Below, piece after piece: positions 55,505 to 64,000 of a stretch of 64,000 nucleotides of DNA (positions are counted from its first letter, which is position 1; each line of letters begins with the position of its first letter). This DNA comes from Euborellia annulipes (Eukaryota > Arthropoda > Insecta > Dermaptera > Anisolabididae), in assembly GCA_023213315.1 (NCBI GenBank), contig JAKCPI010002447.1, positions 60,964 through 124,963 on the forward strand. Direction: 5' to 3'. Made by a program: the position numbers and the translations under genes. The notes beneath the pieces were generated by a model. It had not been told where the DNA came from. It worked only from the letters and a program-made list of their open reading frames with translations, and did no database searches.

Positions 55505-56053
55505 TTATATATAACCCCTAATTCTCTTCTTAGAGTGATGAACTTTTCTTTTGATAATCCTTTCGTTATTTTCATTCTTTCTTGATTTAAAGTTCTGTTT
55601 CATTGGCGTAGTGACTCCTTTTGAATCTCCTATGTTAAATTTGTTTAACACTTTTAATAGATATTGTTTTTGACTTAATTGCATTATGTTTTCTTCAAAA
55701 TTCCTTTCAATCTTTATTCCTAAAAAATACTTTAGATCTTTGAGGTCTTCTATTTCAAATTCTTTATTTGATTTCATTTTTATATTTTTAATTTCGTTTA
55801 GCTTATTTGGTGCATGTCTTGCCTTGTATCTGCTTACTTTTCCCTCTTCGTCTCTTTTTATCTTAAAAATCCACTTTGGATCTAAGGCTTTTCTATTTTC
55901 TGGTAGATCTGTTAAAATCCATGTTTTGTTTTTCATTAAGGATTCATATTCTTCGTTAATTGCTTGCTCCCACTTAATTCTGTCTGGACTTCTTTTTATT
56001 TCTTCCAAATTTTCAGGTACATCTTCTAAATAATTTTCTACTAAAAGAGGCCT
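55505..56053 (-). pseudogene. Broken copia (Ty1) reverse transcriptase
   Basis: The minus-strand frame reads WEQAINEEYESLMKNKTW, ALDPKWIFKIKRDEEGK and YKARH, then jumps to LKDLKYFLGIKIERN and QLSQKQYLLKVLNKFNIGD. These are the N-terminal and C-terminal parts of the copia reverse transcriptase. The central part with the catalytic YVDD motif is deleted in frame, and RNase H is missing before the LTR. It cannot be active. Confidence 0.9.
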
Positions 56054-59000
56054 GTAGCTATGTGAAATTTATTATTTATATTAATAAAGTAAATAATAAA
56101 TAATTCATGATTCACTTTATGAAAATTGTATTTAAAAAATAATACAAATATTCAATCAATTAAAAAAAAAAAAAAGAAAATCAATGAAAATTCTGTGGAT
56201 AAAACCAATTTCAAATGCTTATTATATTATTATTGTATTATCCGGTGGTACAAATTTGATTGGATGAAAAATAGCATAATCCAAAATGAAATTTGTCTAT
56301 GAGATGTACCAAAAAATTTGCTAATTTAGCTATTTCTCATTTTTTCACCTTTAAATTTTTTTTATTTATAAACTTCCATATGTTGATAATAATAGACTAT
56401 TATTCAGTATTTTTTATTTATTTATTTTTTTGGCCGTTAGCCTCCGCCATTCAGCCATCCACTGTTTGTACAATGTTTTACAAAATATTATTCAGTATTT
56501 GTTTAAACCTACTTGCTATCATGTTTACGAAATCAATTTTTACAATACGGTAGATAAGCTTAATAATAAATAGCCTTAAGCCTTAATGTATAGGCCTAGT
56601 AACCAGCAATATTGAATTTTAATAATATTATAAATCTATTACAGCAAATTATATTACATGATATAGTAAGCTTGTTATTTCTTTGAGTCAAAATCGGGGC
56701 GGGGCGACTAACACCAACGTTGATTACATTTTAAGAATTAAAGTATATTAAGTATGTTACAAAAATGTATTTCAATTGAATTGGCTACCAATCAATTGAA
56801 AGAAATAAGCGCGGGATCTAAATGATGCTGAAAAAGACATAAATATTTTATTTTACTTAATTGGATTAGTGCATTTAAAATTGAATGTTTGAATTTGGAA
56901 GATTACTCCAGTTTTTGACCAAGTGCGGGTTAGGACCAAAGTAGCCTATAATTGTAAAATACTTTATTTAAGCGATATATATACATATGTACATATAATT
57001 TGTCTAATAAGAACAACAAAAACTGTAAAATAAGTAATTATAATTAATTAAAAATGTAATTTCAGGCCTGAAGATGGTGGATTACTTCACCGAAACTGCA
57101 TGCTAGTGCAGTGCCAGTGTGAAATAAAGCGATACAATAATAAAAATATCGTTTTTTATTATTAAAAACAGACCATTATACCTGGTCAAAAACTGAATAA
57201 ATCTCAGTTAAACATTCATATTTTATTTTACTTAATTATCATATTTTAAATTAATTTTACAATTTTTAAATTAATATTTTTTGTCATTTAATTAAGATAA
57301 TTTAAGTTTGTGACACCACCTAGTTAATATAATAATATTTTACTTTACTAACTAAACAAAGTTTTTGATTCTATATTTATTATTTTTTCATGAAATAAAC
57401 ATATCGTTATATTTTTTTATTATTAGTGCCTATAGGTATATTTTTTAAACTGAAAATCTTATTATAAGTTGAGAATTATGTTTATTTCTGTATTTTGCAA
57501 TTTATATCCGGATATAGAAAGTGATTGAGGGTTCAAAAGAAGGGGGGATGCTAAACGACAACTAACTCTGAGATATGGTCAATAAATTATTGACAATCAT
57601 GAGAAGCGATATGGCACGTTTTACGTACGTATATACTCCATACGATTTATAATTAGAAGTCGAACCTTGTTGAATATTTCAGGATGAAATCGCTCGCTCC
57701 CTTGTATACACACACATACACCACATCCCAAGTCCAGAAGCAAACGAACGTATATTGTCTGTCAATAGAACTAGCGATTTATAACCATCACTAGAATTAT
57801 CTGAAAAAGATAAATCGGGGATCCATTCGCGTCAATTAGAGCAGAGAAATCTAGAGTACAAATTTAGAGATTATATTATAATTCATATATGAGTGAAAGA
57901 GAGAGAAAGATCAAGAGGAAAATTATGAGTCGCTAGAATTAAGGTTGATTATCTAAAATGGAACATTTAGAAATGTCAAATAATTTTGAATATTATATAT
58001 ATTAGGTAATATATTAAATCTTATAATAAAATAAATGAGATAGATATCGATTCTTCAAGCAGAAAGCGGAGAGAATAACAAAGTAATATTCCTAAAAAAA
58101 GAAAACACCACCAGGATCACTGTAGCCAATTCAATTGAAATAAATTTTTTCGCCAGGGTCTCTCAGCTCTAGACACTTACTTCTGGACATAAACATTTAT
58201 CTATTTTGGATTGGATAATTTTTTACTTTCTCTTACCAGTATATGTATTATATATAGAGAGAGAGAAAGTATTGGATTCATGTCAATAATTCGATGTCAA
58301 GATTTGTACTTAAATTTGGCCAAAATACATTTTATTTAAATAATTGTTTAATTTTGAACAGTTTGCATACTCGAAGATATATTTTGAAATATTTTATTTA
58401 AGAATAATATAAAATTTTATAAAAATCAGAGTGGGGGAATGTCCCCCCTGCACCCCCCTCAAATGACGCCATTGATTTAAACAATTTTTATTCAAGATTT
58501 ATATGCTTTTTTAAACACTTTTTTTCATATTTTTATGTTTGTTTGACCGGGCTTTAATCATAAGCTACCATTTTGTCATTTTTGAGATTATCTTCCACTA
58601 ATTTTACATCTTGAATTCTAATAAATCGGCGGAAACTAAATATATCTCAACAGAAAACAATCTGGTGTGACAAGCACAGAACACAACTTTCGATTACCGA
58701 AGGTAAGAGATGCTGTGCTAGCAGTCACATCAGATTTTTTATGATAATTAATATGAAATATTTTAACAAAACTCAATGCATTAATTATTTAAGAATATTT
58801 TACCATCTTTTTAACGACATAGAACATTTTTATTTATTTTTTTCGATTAAGATAATAATAAATTATTTACGATTTATAGACGGCTCTCTTAAAAAAAAGG
58901 GCAAAAATGCAAACTAATAGGAAATCAATTTGTAATTTTAAGCCATAAAGATAAATCACTTGGGGGCTGTTTTTGGATCTCCTCACGATACATGGAAAGA

Positions 59001-59540
59001 CGTGCAAAAAATTCCATCAGCCCAATGGGGGTTGGATTTATCAAGGACCAATCACGTTTTATAGGAAGCCCGGGGTCGTTTTTTTAAGGATTGGGAATGG
59101 GGCGAAAGGGGTGGGAGGTGATTGAGAGGACTTCAGAATTTAATAAGTACAAGGAGTTATAATTCAAGCCTATTGGGTTTAATTCCCCTAATGCAATTTA
59201 TGTTTTTTGTCAAATGTTAATATTTTTAAAAGAAATTTCGAATGCATATTTCTTCAGATGACTTTTTTCCTCTTTTTTTTTCCTCCCTTATTTTAATTAT
59301 AAATGTACTATTATTGAAAATTCTTACATAGCCATCCAAAAGAAAAGAGAGAAGAATTGTAAACTCTAAATTACAACAAAATATTGGCGTTGATATAAAA
59401 AGTATATTAATCTATAATCAATTTTTAAAATAAATAAATACCTAATCCAAGTATTTTTTTATTTTTATTTTTTTAGATCTTTTTCGGCACTGAGGCCATT
59501 TAGACTACGTCCCCATTTTGCTAAATTAATTAATATCCCG
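56054..59540. other. AT-rich stretch with minor repeats
   Basis: A foldback-type fragment at 57062-57190 (CTGAAGATGGTGGATTACTT, ACCGAAACTGCATG) and the family A copy at 58222-58741. The rest shows no gene; 57640-57860 is a slightly less AT-rich piece of unknown nature. Confidence 0.45.
58222..58741 (+). repeat. Family A copy with central replacement
   Basis: P1 at 58222-58271 is followed by the first ~35 bases of the body. P2 at 58658-58741, with its pre-P2 segment, closes the other end. The middle (58310-58600) is unrelated and contains an end like that of the element at 19704-19953 (TCAAATGACGCCATTG). Confidence 0.65.
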
Positions 59541-59799
59541 AGTAAAAATGATTAAAAATCATCGAGGGATACACACGTCCACACCAGGGACACCCAGGGA
59601 TACACACGCCCGCACCAGGGACGCACATTTTTCTTCTGGTCACTTTCGATCTACTGTGTGTGTCCCTGGTGCGGGCGTGTGTATCCTTGTGTGTCCCTGG
59701 TTATCGATGAAGTGTGTGTCCCTGTATGTCCATCAAGGTTCACTATGCAGACCTGCTGCGGGCGTGTGTATCCCTCGATCATTTTTAATCATTTTATGT
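59541..59799. repeat. Nested foldback of CCCTGGTGTG-type repeats
   Basis: Outer arms (ATGATTAAAAATCATCGAGG and the complementary right end) enclose inner inverted copies of GGATACACACGCCCGCACCA and its complement, plus extra GTGTGTGTCCCTGG repeats. Open frames here are composition effects. Confidence 0.75.
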
Positions 59800-59837
59800 A
59801 TAATGTATATGGATATTTGACTGAATGGATTATTAAC

Positions 59838-59886
59838 TAGAATTGTCCCCTGGAGGTCCGCGGACCACAGTTCAAGAACCCCTAAT
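59838..59886. repeat. Fragment of a hAT-like end
   Basis: GGAGGTCCGCGGACCAC, then TTCAAGAACCCCTA, resembles the right end of a hAT element. The left end is not seen. Confidence 0.4.
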
Positions 59887-62800
59887 GTATTTAGAAAAAT
59901 TTCTACTATTGTCCTAGCACAGGGTATTAATAATATAAAATATTGATTCCTTATTGCCTCCAAACTATGTATGATATCAATAAGAGATTAATCAAAAATA
60001 TGTCGCTAAAATTTTAAACTTTCCAGTCCTTTGTCTCATCTCCTCTCAAAACACGAGCAGTTTATAAAATTTATTTTCAAAAGTTTTGAGTTATCCAATT
60101 ATGCGTTAATGAATTTATTAAATAGTTAATTTCTCAGTGTATTTTGCTCGTTCACGACTGTTCAGTTCCGTTACAAGCTCTGAGCTCGTTTATCAGTAGG
60201 CTATTTTGCCGTCTTGGGGTGGTTTTTGGCTGGGGGCTTTTACACCCTTTTTATGGGGTGTGTGTGGGAGTGGGAGGGTAGGGGGGGAGGGTTTGGTGCT
60301 TTTGCACTCTCTTTCTGCCAACAGGCGTCCTAGCAGACAGTTTGCTCGGTTGCAATTTCTCATTATTTCCCACTTAGCCAAACCCCAAGGTTCAGGACGA
60401 CTTCTGGTCCTGGTTATTCCTTCTGCTGCTGTTGTTGTTATTCCTCTCTGCCCAAACACACACACAAGCGCATTTGGATAATTCGCATCGTTTTTCAATT
60501 TACAAGCAAAACTCATTATAAAAGTAACCTCGTTCTTCTCTCTATTAGATTTTGATTTGCATCTTTTAAAGAAGATAAATCGTATTGTTTGTTCTTTCTT
60601 AAGAAAATTTTTATTTGAGGAATAAATATTTTTTCGAAAATATAATACATTATAAGCCAGTTATAATAATCCGATCCTTTTTTTTTTTAATTTCTAGTTA
60701 TCATATCGCCTAGCGGGTCACTGAAGAGAAATTGTTTTAAAAGAAATGTAATTATTTTGTATGATAAAAATATAAATTTTTCTCAGTGGCTTGCTCCCCA
60801 TTTATAAGGTTTGTGGTTTCAAAACTAGACCTAAATATTACAGCTGGAACTATGATTGTTTAATTATAAATTCTTAACTTTACATTTTTGTTAAAATATA
60901 AGCCTATTATAGACCTTATTAAAATTTTTAGTTGGTTGGCAACTTTACATGGTTCACAATTAACCTTTAATCCCGCCCTATTATGAACTATAGGGTTCTT
61001 ATTTCTTTTTACAATTGGAGGTTTAACAGGGGTTGTTTTGGCTAATTCGTTGACAAAAAAATTAAGCTTTAGGCCCATTCCGAGATTTTTCAATTTTTTG
61101 ATAGATACTGTATGTGACAGTAGCCTAGCTGAAATTTCGGTTTGGGAAGGGCCCAAAATTCTGAGTAACACCCCCTCCCTCCCCCGACTCCTTAAAGACT
61201 TTAAGTAGTATACAACTATTTCTAATAGGCAAAATGAGAATTATAAATTCAAATAATACATTAAAATTGACATATCCAACTTATTTGAAAAAATGAGTAA
61301 TTTTTTGTTTCTGAGAAGGCTTTGAGTGCGGAAGGGGGAGGGAGGGGGCTTGAATACGTCAGAGAAAAGGCCATGGTATGAGTGGTATTATGAATGTAAG
61401 TATTTCTTCTGAGCTAGTTCTCACACGAATGAAAAGGAACAGAAGCTAGTTGAGTTTATCCTCTACCAACCTAAGCTTCCCCGCTTTTTACCTCCTTTTT
61501 CCCTAGGATTCTCTTAATTTTCTTTCCTTTTTCTAAATAATAAATATGCATTGCTTTTTTTGAATATTACAATACATTTTTACGTTCTCGTATAGTCAAA
61601 AAAGGCAGGCAAACGGACGGATATTTCGCTATTTTATACAGGCCTCCAACAAGTTCTAAAAAATTAAAATATTAATTTATTTGTTGAACAAATATCAAAT
61701 ATAAATTTCCACATTTATATAAAATTTATATAAATGCAAAATTAAATTAAAATACATATGTATTAAAATATAATAAATATTTTATTTAATTATAATTTAC
61801 TCAAGGGATTTCTAAATTAAATTATTTTGATTACAATTCCCAAATAAAGGAAGTATGTACTACTATTACTTAATTAATCAAATGAGAAATAAATAAATGA
61901 TCGTGAAAATTTTTTTTATATTTTCTAGAGATTTTTTACAGTAAAAAGTCAGCTATAATAATTAACTCTTTTAATCATGATAAACCATAAATATATCGGG
62001 AAATGTTGCTTTTTCGCACCCAACCGGCTCGGTTCTGTATTAAAACAAAAAAAAATATATGTGAGACGTTTCTCAAGTCACGTAGTTGAAATTAGCGCCA
62101 ATTTATAGGGTGAATGTATCTCAGCAGCAGCCGGCGGTTGTTTTCTAGAGAGGAATGGGGGGGATGCTCAAGGTTTAAAGAGGCGCAGATGTTGCCTAAA
62201 GAGTAGTTTGTTTATGTCTCTGGAAGCTCCTAGGAAAATATTTCCCTGTCATAAGGATATCACGTTGCAAACAAAGCGCGATTTATGTCACCATTTTGAG
62301 GTTTAAAAAATAACAAACTATGTATGTTCAATAGAAGAATCCCTTTTCAAGCGAAATAAAATCTCTGTCAGAAAATTATTTATTTCAAAATTTCGTAAAT
62401 ACGGTACTGACTAGTGGACCGAGGGAGGTTATCAAAGAGATAGAGTAACATTAATATTATAATTTTAATCATAGTGAAGTTATTTATTAATTAATACTAA
62501 CTATTATTATTATTAATTAATACTAATTATTACTATTATTAATTAATACTAATTTGAATCCGGAACTAAATTATTATTATCCCCTTTACCCTCCTATCCT
62601 TGAATGAGCAGAGCCACTACTTCTTCGCCTCCCCTACACCACCTCCTCTTTAAGAGACCTCTACTGACGGTACATTTATATAAAAAAAATAACGAAATAT
62701 AACTATTAAGTTTTTAATTTCATTAATAAAAGTAAGGAAATAAAATATCAAAGGAAAGGGTGCCAAAAGAACGAGTCCCCTGCAATATAAATAGTAAGCT

Positions 62801-63070
62801 TAGGGATTTGTTTAGGCAATCAACGAATTATTACGAAAGAAATATGTTTTCGTAAATGTGTCCGGGCCCCCACATATTCGTGTATTTAAATAAAGATTAT
62901 CGTTTGAAGTTTATATGGCATAAGATGCCGAACACTTAAAAAAAATATTTTCGTTATTTCCACCATTGAAGTGATAAGAACATGATGGAGGGGGTTGTTG
63001 ACAAAAACTGTCCTAAATTAAATTGACGAAATGCCAGCTTTAGCTCGGGTAACCAGTAGTCGTAATCCAT
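59887..63070. other. Unassigned stretch including a GC-rich patch
   Basis: 60190-60480 is G/T-rich with CTGCTGCTGTTGTTGTTATT and a (CA)n, less AT-rich than its surroundings. 62020-62300 also looks less repetitive. A SINE S tail fragment is at 62905-62945. No gene recognised. Confidence 0.4.
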
Positions 63071-63073
63071 GTA

Positions 63074-63286
63074 CAGTCAGTTTCAATATTAACCGCAACC
63101 CCTAAGAGAATAGAGCCGTGAAGTTAGACAACCAGAGTGCTTAGAAAATAAATATTTTTTAATATTTCAGTGGAAATCTTATATGGAAATTACTATCTTT
63201 TGAGTCAATTATGCCAGCTAAGCGCTCTAGTTGTCTAACTTCACGGTTTTATTCTCTAGGGGGGCGGTTAATATTGAAACTGACTG
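63074..63286. mobile_element. TA-flanked MITE, Tc1/mariner-type
   Basis: The terminal 23 bases are perfect inverted repeats (CAGTCAGTTTCAATATTAAC...), with TA on each side. The inner arms share GTGAAGTTAGACAACCAGAG-type sequence with about 70 bases of pairing. Confidence 0.9.
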
Positions 63287-63288
63287 TA

Positions 63289-64000
63289 CCTTGAGCTTAA
63301 TCAGTCAAGCCCAATATTTTTATTAAAATAAATAATTCATAATTTTTTTAATGCAACTGAAGAAGACAAGCTACCTTTAAGAGAATACATTCCGACGGCT
63401 AAGCATTTTGGTTGCCTAAACTCAAGGCTCCTCACAACAGGCACTTGTTGTGACGCCAACTGTACTTATAGAAGTAAGTCCCTGGATGATAATATCAATC
63501 AAATTGTTATTAAACTTTTGCACTAATAATTATTTGGATTCTGGACCTAATATTAAACTTCAATAATATTTTTTTTAATAAACTCTACCAGTTCCGGTAT
63601 GTTAATCAGTTTTTAAGAAGTTTTCTCAGGTCCTTATTATATGAATAAACTTCAAAAAAAAGATTTTTTTTTTATAAAATTACTAATAAGAAAAGCCAAT
63701 AAAATCCTAAATAAATAGATTCTAGATTGTTGGTAAATAATCACAGAATTTTTCCCTGGCTGGTTCTTTGGGGTAAGTAACCCCTGGGATGGACATTTAT
63801 GAGGGTTCTTAACAGTATAAAATAATTAAGCAAACTCCCTTAAGCTCCCCTAATTTGAATTCCCTGAGGAAGGTCCAAACCAAGGGAAAGAAGTCATTCA
63901 CACGTAAGAGAGGAAATTAACTATCACACCAAGTAAAAGTATTATAAATTATTAAAAAAAAAGTAATGGGGAAGAAGGTAAAGGGGGTTTATAAATAAAA
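63289..64000. other. AT-rich window end with a half MITE
   Basis: 63380-63464 ends GGCACTTGTTGTGACGCCAA then CTG before TA, like one end of a Tc1/mariner MITE whose partner end is not seen. The remainder holds nothing recognised. Confidence 0.4.

Noticed and set aside
55686..56033. Hydrophobic plus-strand frame of 115 codons
   Set aside because: It is antisense to the copia reverse-transcriptase remnant.
60193..60516. Overlapping open frames on both strands
   Set aside because: GC-rich composition keeps both strands open; no domain is recognised.

Overview
This 64 kb window is AT-rich eukaryotic DNA. It has one split protein-coding gene in a dense, nested landscape of mobile-element remnants. 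The gene is a fatty-acid elongase of the ELOVL family on the + strand. Its arthropod-like protein, the pogo/Tigger-, hAT- and copia-type elements, the tRNA-derived SINEs and the many foldback repeats point to an arthropod. A frequent TAGGCCTA palindrome recalls crustacean genomes from memory only. The species cannot be named from the sequence.

Gene: seven coding exons run from 26298 to 50939 (26298-26346, 34178-34368, 46339-46419, 46913-46969, 47164-47269, 47851-47987, 50754-50939). They join in frame to a 268-residue protein with every ELOVL signature: KxxExxDT, HxxHH, HxxMYxYY and TxxQxxQ. All splice sites are GT/AG. The 5' leader carries an out-of-frame ATG in strong context 8 bases before the main start. 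Introns 1 (7.8 kb) and 2 (12 kb) hold most of the gene's repeats. Intron 2 carries a complete-looking non-autonomous Helitron of 3.54 kb (42296-45836) filled with about 26 tandem copies of a ~118-base unit.

Layout: 1-26 kb is repeat-rich, with foldback elements carrying a CGAAACGT motif, a ~95-base tandem array at 9.1-9.86 kb, hAT-type elements with perfect 8-base target duplications, tRNA-derived SINEs and G/C homopolymer runs. 26-51 kb is the ELOVL gene. 51-56 kb has a TIR element next to the gene's 3' end, more SINEs, a hAT element and a broken copia retrotransposon with its 3' LTR on the minus strand. 56-64 kb is mostly AT-rich and featureless, apart from a nested foldback (59.5-59.8 kb) and a TA-flanked MITE (63.07-63.29 kb).

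The most distinctive repeat, called family A here, is a ~650-base unit with a different long hairpin at each end. The two hairpins share a 14-base stem core. At least ten full or partial copies occur, including one split by a 2.8 kb TIR element and one split by a retroposon with a 16-base target duplication. I do not recognise it as a named family, and it is the best candidate for something undescribed. Family letters and copy labels (A, F, G, H, S, P1, P2) are local to this report.
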